A DNA stretch of 64,000 nucleotides. It comes from Thalassobacillus sp043497085. GTDB lineage: Bacteria > Bacillota > Bacilli > Bacillales > Halobacillaceae. The DNA is taken from the NCBI GenBank assembly GCA_043497085.1, contig JBIEKI010000008.1; one strand, given 5' to 3'. The position numbers and the translations under genes were made by a program. The notes under the pieces are model-generated. The model saw only the letters and a program-made list of their open reading frames with translations. It did no database searches and was not told the origin of the DNA. Position 1 is the stretch's first letter. Each line of letters begins with the position of its first letter. Of this stretch, positions 1 through 7,901 are shown piece after piece.

Positions 1-109
1 CAGTGTTTTTGGATTGATGAATTTGTATAGTGAAAGTTAAGGTTATGGTTGGAAAAATATTGAAAAAGAGATCGGTCATAACTCTCTTTTCGCAACACTC
101 ATTGTTAGC

Positions 110-322
110 TTGACGGTTATGGGGAAATTGCGAGACTCCAATGGGAGCATAGTACATGGTGAGATCCCGCAGGGCTTTAGCCCGAGGAAGCTCACCGTAC
201 GCCCATGGAAAGCGAGTGATTTCCTGGACCTCCAAACGCTCCCACCCGTAATGGAAACAGTTTCTCTCGAAACTGAGTCTTCAAGTAAAGGGAGCTTAAT
301 TGTAAAATCAACACTTGAAGCC
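110..322 (+). repeat. R1 structured intergenic repeat, copy A
   Basis: This stretch carries the R1 repeat: a core with GAGACTCC, GAGATCCCGCAGG, GAGGAAGCT and GGAAAGCGAG blocks, then a tail with CTCGAAACTGAGTCTTCAAG. The same order of blocks occurs at 43239-43338 (reversed) and 43510-43695. The core is itself imperfectly palindromic. An 82-aa reading frame lies across it but is a by-product. Together with the terminator after it, this fills bases 1-354; bases 1-109 show nothing I can name. Confidence 0.75.
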
Positions 323-327
323 AAGCT

Positions 328-356
328 AAAAGCCGTCTCTTGCGAGACGGCTTTTT
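328..356 (-). terminator. Intrinsic terminator of paaX
   Basis: Hairpin with an 8-bp GCCGTCTC stem and a TTGC loop. A/T runs lie on both sides, so it can end minus-strand paaX; the hairpin abuts the paaX stop codon. Confidence 0.8.
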
Positions 357-1239
357 AAGGTTCGATCATTAGTGGATGGTCCAGAACATTATAAGATTCA
401 TCTTTATGCTTAATCTCATTACCTTCCTTGAAAACCTGTTCAAAGAATCGCGAAGCAGGTTCTGCCAACGTCCGGTAATAATCACTGAACAAAGAGGCTG
501 CATGGTTGCCCAGCCATTTCTTCGGCAGTAATTCTTCCGGCAGACCCGGATCCACGAATAGGAATTTACGGTATTCATGCACCAGACTTGTACGTTCCAC
601 AAAGCACTCTGCATCCGTCATTTCCCCATTTTGAATCTTATTCCGGTCGATGATGAACTTCTGACTGTAATAGGAAATGAACTCCTGATACTTCTCGTTG
701 ATCTCTTCTAAATTCCAGCACTTCTCCACCAGTTTCGCATCGTCATTAGGGCCTTTATACTCGGAAACAAAGAATTCGACGTAAGGTTCAATTTCGTATT
801 TTTCAACTAGATCTTTGACCTGTTTTTCTAAATCATTCGGAGAAATCCACGTAGAGGTCGACATGGCTCCGAAACCGCTCCACACCAATTCTTTCCGGAA
901 CTCATCACGGGCGTTTCGCTTCGTTTCCGGAATGGTATACATTAACATTCGCCATTTGCCATCCCATTCCGCCGGCTTGAATTTGAAAATCCGGTCTGCG
1001 GCTTCTTCCATCCGGTTGACACCACGTTCTGTCAAATAATAATAACTTTTGTTCCCTTTTTTCGTAGATTCTACCCAGCCTTGTTTATACATGCGGGAAA
1101 TTGCTGCGCGGACAGCCTGTTCATTATGGCCGAATTCTTTGAGCAGGCTGATTAAACTGCCTATCCAGATTTCGTTTCCATAGTGTCGGATATAATCCCC
1201 GTACAGGGTGAAGATCATTGACCGTGTATTCATGCCCAT
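355..1239 (-). CDS. paaX: PaaX-type transcriptional repressor
   Basis: 294-aa regulator of the PaaX family, known in E. coli to repress phenylacetate genes until phenylacetyl-CoA binds. The N-terminal 80 residues hold a winged helix (NEQAVRAAISRMYKQGW), followed by the PaaX central and C-terminal domains (FKPAEWDGKWRMLMYTIPE). I place the start at the ATG at 1239 because it has an AAGAGG ribosome site 8 bases upstream; the longer frame to 1263 has none. The gene is monocistronic and ends at a strong hairpin. It lies about 11 kb from the nearest paa gene, so regulation in trans is inferred. Family call is firm, effector is by analogy. Confidence 0.88.
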   Translation of the reverse strand: MGMNTRSMIFTLYGDYIRHYGNEIWIGSLISLLKEFGHNEQAVRAAISRMYKQGWVESTKKGNKSYYYLTERGVNRMEEAADRIFKFKPAEWDGKWRMLMYTIPETKRNARDEFRKELVWSGFGAMSTSTWISPNDLEKQVKDLVEKYEIEPYVEFFVSEYKGPNDDAKLVEKCWNLEEINEKYQEFISYYSQKFIIDRNKIQNGEMTDAECFVERTSLVHEYRKFLFVDPGLPEELLPKKWLGNHAASLFSDYYRTLAEPASRFFEQVFKEGNEIKHKDESYNVLDHPLMIEP

Positions 1240-1295
1240 TCGCTTAACCTCTTTCTTTATCATCTATGATGAAATACTATAATTGTCAGAAAATA

Positions 1296-1324
1296 ATGTT
1301 ACCATAAACATGACGTTTTCGCAA
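1296..1324 (-). promoter_or_regulatory. Candidate sigma-A promoter of paaX
   Basis: On the minus strand TTGCGA (1319-1324) and TAACAT (1296-1301) are 17 bases apart, upstream of paaX. A 12-bp perfect palindrome, AGTGACGTCACT, sits just upstream at 1336-1347 and could be an operator. Both are read from sequence only. Confidence 0.5.
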
Positions 1325-1363
1325 CGAAGTCCTGAAGTGACGTCACTAGGAAAGAGCCTATTT

Positions 1364-1957
1364 TTATTCATTCTTCGGGGATTGGTCTGCATCTTGCGGG
1401 ACTTCCGGACGGAACCCGTTCTTCAATTCACGGATACTGTAACCCATATCCATCTGAAAGTGCGGATAATCTTTGAAACGGCGCCAATCTCCGCCCCAAT
1501 CGAACCCTAGATCCTTGGCTATTGCCACGACTTCCATCCAATCCGATTTTCCGTTACCATTCCCGTCATATTCCGTATCCCATATCACTTTTTCATTTTT
1601 ATTGCGTAAAGCAAAATCAATCGCTAGTCCATAATTATGATAAGATTCGCCACCTTCCGCATAGGTGACGATATTACCTTCTTCAGACCTTCCACGCTCA
1701 TAAATCGCTTCTTGCTCTTCAATGGTACGGAACCCTTCGGTGATAACTACTTCAATTCCTTTTTCTTCCGCTCTGGCAACTAACTGATCGCGCTTTTCCG
1801 CCACAGTCGGATGGAGTTTGGTTGGCATCGGGTCATCTCCTTCCCTTTTCGGGAAATCGAACTCCACTTCGTCTTGCTCCAAATAAAAAACAAAAAATAG
1901 CACGATTGCCAGGAATATGATCAAACTCCCGATCATACTGAGGAATTTTTTAATCAA
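1364..1957 (-). CDS. Membrane-anchored M15 peptidase (CwlK/YcdD-like)
   Basis: 197-aa protein with one N-terminal membrane segment (about residues 5-25) and an extracellular peptidase domain of the M15 D-alanyl-D-alanine carboxypeptidase/L-Ala-D-Glu endopeptidase type. The zinc motifs are visible: SYHNYGLAIDF and DYPHFQMD, plus the EGFRT-EEQ segment near residue 75. These enzymes cut peptidoglycan stem peptides; the best match by motif is B. subtilis CwlK. The start is a TTG at 1957 with GAGGGG upstream. It is divergent from the exoprotein gene at 2126. Exact bond specificity cannot be told from sequence. Confidence 0.85.
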   Translation of the reverse strand: MIKKFLSMIGSLIIFLAIVLFFVFYLEQDEVEFDFPKREGDDPMPTKLHPTVAEKRDQLVARAEEKGIEVVITEGFRTIEEQEAIYERGRSEEGNIVTYAEGGESYHNYGLAIDFALRNKNEKVIWDTEYDGNGNGKSDWMEVVAIAKDLGFDWGGDWRRFKDYPHFQMDMGYSIRELKNGFRPEVPQDADQSPKNE

Positions 1958-2125
1958 TTCATCCCCTCATTTTTTTATAATTTCCAGATGATAGTTATAT
2001 GTAACATGACTCCTTCTTTTATTTCAAATCATAGGCTCCTGGCAGGAGAGTTTTCATGAATATTGCAGGAATCTACATATTTTTACAGAATTAATTATTA
2101 TCTAGTTTTAACGGGGGATATGTAC

Positions 2126-3586
2126 ATGACAGAGAAGGAAAACAACAGAAGCAAAGTTCAAATTGTGATGGCAGGGGCTATCATATTAGGGTTGTTCATC
2201 GGCACCCAATTTTTCATGGGTGACCCGGTGATGGATTCATCCATTCCGGATACAGAAGCAGAAGATAAGAAAGAACCGGAGATAGACTTACCCGCGCAAT
2301 GGGAAGAAGTAGATTCTAAAGACGAAGTTTACGAGCACTATGAAAAATACATCCCTGGTATAAAAACCGCGAATGACCGGGGACTTTTCCAGGAAATCGA
2401 TCAGACGCTATCCATTACCGACCATGACGGTGAAGTTCATTTGGATAAAATATGGTTTTCGAATCAGGCAACATTTTTATTTTACAGTTTAGATTTAAAA
2501 GGATTAGAGCAACTTTCCAGCAACTATCATGATATCGGTTTGAACCGTATGACAGTCGAATCCCTTGATGGAGAGCTTTTCAGGCATCCGCCATCTCTGC
2601 ATTCGGCATTTTCTGCTGAAGCAGTAGTACATGATAGAAAAGTATTCCTGATGGCCACAGCCAGTCCTTTCCGGGATGATCAAGGGCAACCCATCGAGAA
2701 GATGAGTGAAACGGTATCCGTTGATTTTAACCTTAAACTTCCGGACAGCGCCTATAAAACCGGTGAAACCACCTTACAACTCGAATATGACCTGAAAGAT
2801 AACCTGATAGCTTCGATACCAGTAAACAAGACATTAAACCTGGATGGCACTGCCCTTCAAGTGAAAAACATCAATCTTGATGTAATGGCAACAAAGATTG
2901 AATTTTCTCTTGCCAAGAACCAGGACAATCCAGCCCAATTGGAAGGAAAATTAAAGACAGGGAATAGGGAAGAATCTTTCCGTGCTTATTTTGACCCTTT
3001 GCGTCAAAATGACCAATCCCAACAAACGGAGTTTATTGCCCATACCAGCCCGTATACAGAAGTACCCGAGGAGATGACACTATCGATTGTCCAAAGCAGT
3101 ACCGTCAGTGATCAATCATTCACTTTGGAAGCAGATGTTTCCGATTATAATGATGACTGGATAAAGGATGAAGATACTCCCTATCGATCTACCAAATTAG
3201 ATAAAGAAGATGCTGTAAAAGTAGCCGAAGTTTTCCAGACAGAAGTGCTATTGGATCAAGTCGAATATATCAAAAAAGATGGAGCTCAGTTCACCATCCG
3301 CTACCAGCCGCTTAATGAAGAAAATACCAGTGAGTATTTATCCGTAGAATCACCAAGTTTTGCGAGCGAAAATCCATGGATGGATACTAATATCGAGGTA
3401 GAAAATGAGAAGAAAGAAGACCCTCTCTATTCCGGGGGAAATATCATGATGAGAGAAAAAGATAGCTATACTTTCACCATCCCCGATTCCTATCTCCTCA
3501 GGTCGGAGAAGCTATTCATCACAGTAAGTGATCTGCTGCGCACCAAAGAAGTAAATGAAACAATTACAATAGATATGAATAATTAA
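2126..3586 (+). CDS. Membrane-anchored extracellular protein, unknown function
   Basis: 486-aa protein with a short cytoplasmic tail, one membrane helix (about residues 11-30 after TEKENNRSKVQ) and a large acidic outer part rich in beta-strand-like sequence. It vaguely recalls the extracellular halves of DUF4179/DUF5643 anti-sigma-like proteins, but I cannot assign it. The frame is open from 2063; I chose the ATG at 2126 because GGGGG lies 8 bases upstream, with ATG 2120 as an alternative. No sigma factor gene is adjacent, which argues against a classical anti-sigma role. It is followed by a non-coding leader and a kinase gene. Confidence 0.7.
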   Translation: MTEKENNRSKVQIVMAGAIILGLFIGTQFFMGDPVMDSSIPDTEAEDKKEPEIDLPAQWEEVDSKDEVYEHYEKYIPGIKTANDRGLFQEIDQTLSITDHDGEVHLDKIWFSNQATFLFYSLDLKGLEQLSSNYHDIGLNRMTVESLDGELFRHPPSLHSAFSAEAVVHDRKVFLMATASPFRDDQGQPIEKMSETVSVDFNLKLPDSAYKTGETTLQLEYDLKDNLIASIPVNKTLNLDGTALQVKNINLDVMATKIEFSLAKNQDNPAQLEGKLKTGNREESFRAYFDPLRQNDQSQQTEFIAHTSPYTEVPEEMTLSIVQSSTVSDQSFTLEADVSDYNDDWIKDEDTPYRSTKLDKEDAVKVAEVFQTEVLLDQVEYIKKDGAQFTIRYQPLNEENTSEYLSVESPSFASENPWMDTNIEVENEKKEDPLYSGGNIMMREKDSYTFTIPDSYLLRSEKLFITVSDLLRTKEVNETITIDMNN

Positions 3587-3641
3587 TCACTATGAAGCTG
3601 TCAGGGCTGCATGATTCAAAAATAAAATACCTACTAATATG

Positions 3642-3702
3642 ACGCCCTTCGTCCGAATACTATTATTATTCAGTAGGAGTTTTTATCTTAACAGAAGGGC
3701 GT
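3642..3702 (+). promoter_or_regulatory. Inverted repeat in leader of the kinase gene
   Basis: ACGCCCTTC at 3642-3650 is exactly complementary to GAAGGGCGT at 3694-3702, ten bases before the kinase ATG. The right arm contains the only purine-rich stretch able to act as ribosome site (AAGGG). A second pairing, CCTACT (3630-3635) with AGTAGG (3672-3677), is mutually compatible only in part. This looks like a leader structure that could hide the ribosome site, or the terminator of the upstream gene. Confidence 0.45.
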
Positions 3703-3711
3703 TGATCAAAA

Positions 3712-4389
3712 ATGTCCAAAGATTGGCATGCAGCTGCTAGCGCATTATCCAATATTAAAGTCAGTTCCTCTCCTGGCAATGCTCCCGTAGCAATTCAAGG
3801 AAACTCAAAGCATTTAAAGTGCATAGGTGTCGGGACAGATGCGGCTGTATTCCGGCATAAAGAAATGCCATCACTGGCATTTAAACTTTATGCTGATGAT
3901 AAGCTCTATAAAAAAGACATCGAACAGCAGGTTTATGAAAAGCTTAGCGACATACCAAATCTATCAAAATTATATGATACGGGAGACCGCTATCTTGTTT
4001 TACGTTATGAAGAAGGACCAACCTTATATGATTGTCTGTTACAAGGCATCCATATACCATTACAAGTCATTCAGGATGTAGAAGAAACAAGAAACCATAT
4101 TAAGGAGTATGGCCTGAACCCAAGGGATATTCACTTGAAAAATATTCTTTTGCAAAATGGCCGGGCCAAAATTCTAGATGTTTCTGAATATATCAACCCG
4201 GGCAACGACTACCGCTGGGAGCACTTAAAAAAAGGTTACGATGCATACTATCATTATATTGACGGGAAGCCTGTTCCTTTTTGGCTGCTGGATACGATTC
4301 AAAAATGGTACAATCACTCAACCAAAGACGTGGACACAATAGATGATTTTATGAAAAAGATAGCAAAGCTTACATTGTTTTGGAAATAG
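3712..4389 (+). CDS. Small serine/threonine protein kinase-like protein (YrzF type)
   Basis: 225-aa minimal kinase fold. Visible are a glycine-type loop near residues 39-48 (GVGTDAAVF), the ATP lysine K58 (LAFKLY), the catalytic loop PRDIHLKN with D139 and N144, and a DFG-equivalent D156 (ILDVSEY). This matches the short kinase-like proteins of Bacilli such as YrzF/YbdM, not the large PrkC type with PASTA domains. It has no membrane segment, so it is probably cytoplasmic. The substrate is unknown. It is monocistronic, followed at once by a strong hairpin. Confidence 0.8.
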   Translation: MSKDWHAAASALSNIKVSSSPGNAPVAIQGNSKHLKCIGVGTDAAVFRHKEMPSLAFKLYADDKLYKKDIEQQVYEKLSDIPNLSKLYDTGDRYLVLRYEEGPTLYDCLLQGIHIPLQVIQDVEETRNHIKEYGLNPRDIHLKNILLQNGRAKILDVSEYINPGNDYRWEHLKKGYDAYYHYIDGKPVPFWLLDTIQKWYNHSTKDVDTIDDFMKKIAKLTLFWK

Positions 4390-4400
4390 CATATAAAGAG

Positions 4401-4433
4401 GGCTGGCGCACTCCGGTGCACCAGCCCCTTTTA
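4401..4433. terminator. Terminator between kinase and BCCT genes
   Basis: Stem GGCTGG-GCAC with a TCCG loop, followed by CCTTTT. It separates two convergent genes and may serve both. Confidence 0.8.
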
Positions 4434-4447
4434 TAGTCTTCTTTGAA

Positions 4448-5989
4448 CTATCCTTTCTCTTTTGGAGTAAGAGATTTTCCTTTATCCTTGATACGTTTCC
4501 TCTTCTTTTCTTTCGCCATTTCCTTACGTGCCGCCTTGTAAAATGACGCTCCCATAAATAGGACTACGACCGAGAATGGCAGGGCAGCAATAATCAGCAC
4601 ATTCTGAAGACCCTGTGTTCCGCCAAAATAGACAATGATGGCAGCCATCGCTGACAATGTCAGACCCCAAATGATTTTGACGGCACTCGACGGATTCAAA
4701 GACCCCCCGGCGCTTAACATGCCAAGCACAAATGTAGCTGAATCAGCAGAAGTGATAAAGAATATAGCAATAACAAAGATAGTGATGAACGACATCAGCG
4801 CTCCTAAAGGATATTGTTCAAGCACTCCGAATGTGGCTGTCTCCATGGCAAACTTAGAAATTACAGCCATTCCATTTTGCTCTAAATTCAATGCTGACAC
4901 TCCAAATACAGCAAAGAAGATAAAGCATACCAGAGAAGGAACAACCAATACCCCAAGCATGAACTCTTTGATGGTACGGCCTCTGGATATCCGGGCAATA
5001 AAAATCCCAACAAATGGTGACCAGGAGATCCACCAGGCCCAGTAAAAGATTGTCCAGGCATTGATCCAGGATCTGTTTTCTTCATTCAAAGGTGCGATCC
5101 GGAAACTCATATCAAAAAAGTTGGTGATATAACTTCCGAGCGTACTTGTGAACATATTCAAAATATACAAGCTTGGTCCAACTATGAATAATAATATCAG
5201 CAATAAGAAGCCGAGCCCCATATTGATGTTGCTTAAGTACTTGATCCCTTTATGAATTCCTGACCAGGCAGAAATGATGAATAGTGCTGTTGCTACCGCT
5301 AATATCAGTAATTGAAAGCCATAGTTATTCGGAGTATTAAAAAGAAAGGCCAAACCTTCGTTAATTTGAGCAGAGCCAAAACCGAGAGTCGCTGCGACAC
5401 CAACTACAGTAGCAAATACTGCTAAGGTATCAATCAGCTTCCCAGTTATACCTCCCATGCTCTTCTCACCGAACAACGGAACCAGTGTAGCACTGATCAA
5501 GCCAGGATATCCTTTATGAAATTTAAAATAAGCAAGAACCAAAGCGACTACGCCGTACACTGCCCAGGCGTGAACGCCCCAGTGGAAAAAGGAATATTGC
5601 AGCGCATCCTTGATAGCCTGATCTGAGCCTGTTTCTGCAACAGGGGCACTTTTAAAAGCATGGGAGATCGGTTCCGCAGTTGTCCAAAAGACCATTCCCA
5701 TTCCCATCCCTGCACTGAATAACATGGCAAACCAGGTTGGTAAGCTGAAGTCAGGACGTTCATTGTCTTTTCCAAGTCTGATTTTACCGAAACGGGAAAA
5801 AATCAAATAGACACAAAAAACTAACATCAGCATAACGATTAAAAGATAATACCAGCCAAACACATTCGAGATATAGCTGGTTACGTTACTGGAAACCGAC
5901 TCTAAATGATCCGGAGCAAAAACTCCCCAAAGCACAAAAGCCGTACAAATCGTAATAGAATACCAAAAGACCAGTGTTACGTTTTTCAT
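4448..5989 (-). CDS. BCCT-family compatible-solute transporter (glycine betaine type)
   Basis: 513-aa polytopic membrane protein of the betaine/carnitine/choline transporter family, sodium-coupled uptake of osmoprotectants. The family signature is present (WAWWISWSPFVGIFIARISR), as is the glycine-rich substrate segment GMGMVFWTTAEP, which is the GMGMVFW form of betaine carriers such as OpuD/BetP. The C-terminal tail is strongly basic (KKRKRIKDKGK), as in osmosensing members. The frame opens at 6058, but the ATG at 5989 has a near-perfect AGGAGG. A monocistronic osmoadaptation gene fits a halophile. Substrate among betaine, choline and carnitine is not certain. Confidence 0.92.
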   Translation of the reverse strand: MKNVTLVFWYSITICTAFVLWGVFAPDHLESVSSNVTSYISNVFGWYYLLIVMLMLVFCVYLIFSRFGKIRLGKDNERPDFSLPTWFAMLFSAGMGMGMVFWTTAEPISHAFKSAPVAETGSDQAIKDALQYSFFHWGVHAWAVYGVVALVLAYFKFHKGYPGLISATLVPLFGEKSMGGITGKLIDTLAVFATVVGVAATLGFGSAQINEGLAFLFNTPNNYGFQLLILAVATALFIISAWSGIHKGIKYLSNINMGLGFLLLILLFIVGPSLYILNMFTSTLGSYITNFFDMSFRIAPLNEENRSWINAWTIFYWAWWISWSPFVGIFIARISRGRTIKEFMLGVLVVPSLVCFIFFAVFGVSALNLEQNGMAVISKFAMETATFGVLEQYPLGALMSFITIFVIAIFFITSADSATFVLGMLSAGGSLNPSSAVKIIWGLTLSAMAAIIVYFGGTQGLQNVLIIAALPFSVVVLFMGASFYKAARKEMAKEKKRKRIKDKGKSLTPKEKG

Positions 5990-6123
5990 AGCTCCTCCTC
6001 TTAAATATGTAATCAGATTCCGTAGTGATATAGCCTTATATACATACCACCATTTCACCCAAATAAAACGATTACATAAAAATAATAGGGTAAGAATAAG
6101 AGCTTTAGCTGTAACAAAACTTC

Positions 6124-7170
6124 TTATAAGTGCCCCAGGTATTGATCCATTTCCTTTGGAAGTGATGCCAATGCTTGTTCCTGAACATAGTATCCGGATT
6201 TTTCTGCTGCTATAAGCCTGGCAGACTTCAGGATTTTCAGGTGATGATGGACCGTTGTTTTACCCATCTGCAATTCGGTGGTCAACTCCTGGAGCGAACG
6301 AGGTTGTTCACTGAGCATTTTCATGATCTTCAACCTAACTTCATCCCCTAGTGCTTTATATTTTAATACGAGCATCTGGTTAGGGATATAGTTGTCCTCC
6401 GGATGCAGGCTTTCATTTGCAACTGGATAGTAAAAGACCTTTACTCCTTCCAAATCAGCTTCCACATTCCAGGGACGATAGGTGTATTGAGGAATCAGTA
6501 GAACTTTGTATACGCTTGGCTCTGGCAAATAGCTTATGCCATTTGTCGCCCACTCTACAAAAGATTCGGAGCCGAGCTTTTTCATCATTCGTTGCTTGTC
6601 TTCCACGTCTCGTTGCAAAATAGCATGCAGCTCATCTTCCTCAGGTTTAATCACCGTCTCAAACCATCCTGTCATTACACCTGCGAGATGGCTTTTCAAC
6701 TCGTCTGCCTCTACTTTACAAATAAACTCAATATACGTGGGGAAGAAAGGATTATTAGACGTATAGTCCTTTAACTGATCGATCGCTTCCCCTGCTCCTG
6801 AAGCAGCCTTTTCCCTCAAGTCTTGTTTATCTTGACCTAAATAAGGAATAGAAAGATATCTGATTTCTTCATCCGATAGATTTTTCAGATACGAAATGAA
6901 AGCATTTAAGTCCGTTGTATCGCTCGCATGTAATAATTGCAACAATGCTTTCCAGGTATTGTTTTTTTCTACATATTCCAGGTGGTCGTTCATTTCTTTT
7001 GATAAAGAAGCTTTAATCGTTTCCCAATAACTTTGAGGCTGTTCCAATGTTTGAATCAATGACTTATTTGTTATTGCCGCTATTCCCAATGCGCTTTCCC
7101 ATAACAACGAACACTCCACTTCCACACGGTAAGTTTCCCGCTCCTTATTACTTGTAGAAAATAATTCCAT
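6124..7170 (-). CDS. ArsR-type winged-helix regulator with long N-terminal domain
   Basis: 348-aa protein. Residues about 265-345 form an ArsR-like winged helix (KYKALGDEVRLKIMKMLSEQPRSLQELTTELQMGKTTVHHHL in two halves). The N-terminal 260 residues are a helical domain of unknown role (DUF5937-like by architecture). It lacks the cysteine metal site of ArsR/SmtB, so it is probably not a metal sensor. I chose the ATG at 7170 with GAGGTG 7 bases upstream rather than the GTG at 7179 that overlaps this site. Target genes are unknown; neighbours give no clear hint. Confidence 0.82.
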   Translation of the reverse strand: MELFSTSNKERETYRVEVECSLLWESALGIAAITNKSLIQTLEQPQSYWETIKASLSKEMNDHLEYVEKNNTWKALLQLLHASDTTDLNAFISYLKNLSDEEIRYLSIPYLGQDKQDLREKAASGAGEAIDQLKDYTSNNPFFPTYIEFICKVEADELKSHLAGVMTGWFETVIKPEEDELHAILQRDVEDKQRMMKKLGSESFVEWATNGISYLPEPSVYKVLLIPQYTYRPWNVEADLEGVKVFYYPVANESLHPEDNYIPNQMLVLKYKALGDEVRLKIMKMLSEQPRSLQELTTELQMGKTTVHHHLKILKSARLIAAEKSGYYVQEQALASLPKEMDQYLGHL

Positions 7171-7299
7171 ATTTATCACCTCGCTCTTATTCTATATGTA
7201 TAGAATTCATAATTCAATACTTTTAGAATTATTTGTTTAAAAAATTTAGAATATCTATTTTGCCACAAAAAAAAATGAACGCCTGTTAACAGCGTCCAT

Positions 7300-7644
7300 T
7301 TACTTGCTGATGTTTTCAACCCTGCCTCCAAACTCCTGCGAAAAACGATTTGCCATCGGCTCAATCACCCCAAGGTTCCACTCTTTGCGTCTATTATTAT
7401 GTATGTCTATCCAGAGCCTGGATTTCTTCGGCCAATAGGTTATTTCTAAGACGCCCGTTTCATCTTGTTTCTTGATATGCCAATGTACAGAACCCTTTTT
7501 AGTACTTAGTGTCGTTTTTTCAGAAATGATGAGGTCAAAATCAGATACGATCGCTTCGATTTCCTCACTTACTACATCCTGATCTAGTAGTTTAACCTTA
7601 TGTAGCTTAGAATCTATAATTTCATAAGTGATCAGTTGATTCAC
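7300..7644 (-). CDS. Hypothetical protein, 114 aa, possible CTG start
   Basis: Acidic soluble protein of 111-114 residues that I do not recognise; it has no membrane segment or known motif, but a compact beta-rich pattern. A strong GGGGAGG overlaps the GTG at 7644, leaving no spacing for that codon, while CTG at 7635 lies at the ideal 8 bases. A CTG start is therefore possible, giving 111 aa. Coding is supported by the ribosome site and by a frame that fits closely between neighbours. Confidence 0.65.
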   Translation of the reverse strand: MNQLITYEIIDSKLHKVKLLDQDVVSEEIEAIVSDFDLIISEKTTLSTKKGSVHWHIKKQDETGVLEITYWPKKSRLWIDIHNNRRKEWNLGVIEPMANRFSQEFGGRVENISK

Positions 7645-7858
7645 CTCCCCTTAATTATCCTCCTGTAGTTATTTCACCTGGATGCTTAACCAAATTTTAA
7701 CACATTTTTTAGAGGAGGTTTATAAACTACCCCCCACATAAAAAACTGGCATTTATTTCTAAGTCACTTTCCCTTATTTATAAGGGTTAAAAATTCCTAT
7801 AGAGATAGGTCATTTTATTGATTTTGGAATATCTGAGTGGAAGATTATTGAATTTATA

Positions 7859-7886
7859 TTCATAAATATAGTTGAATATTTATGAA
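7859..7886 (+). promoter_or_regulatory. Perfect 11-bp inverted repeat before the M14 peptidase gene
   Basis: TTCATAAATAT (7859-7869) and ATATTTATGAA (7876-7886) are exact reverse complements with a 6-base gap, and the right arm runs into the ribosome site GAAGGGA (7885-7891). It may be an operator or an mRNA hairpin. Upstream, 7645-7858 is AT-rich and holds nothing else I can name. Confidence 0.55.
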
Positions 7887-7901
7887 GGGAGAGATTTACA
7901 T

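Noticed and set aside
110..358. 82-aa reading frame at the start of the window
   Set aside because: It lies over the R1 repeat, has no ribosome site and ends in the paaX terminator.
6124..7170. Metal-sensing ArsR/SmtB repressor
   Set aside because: The winged helix is ArsR-like, but the metal-binding cysteines are absent and the N-terminal domain is unrelated.
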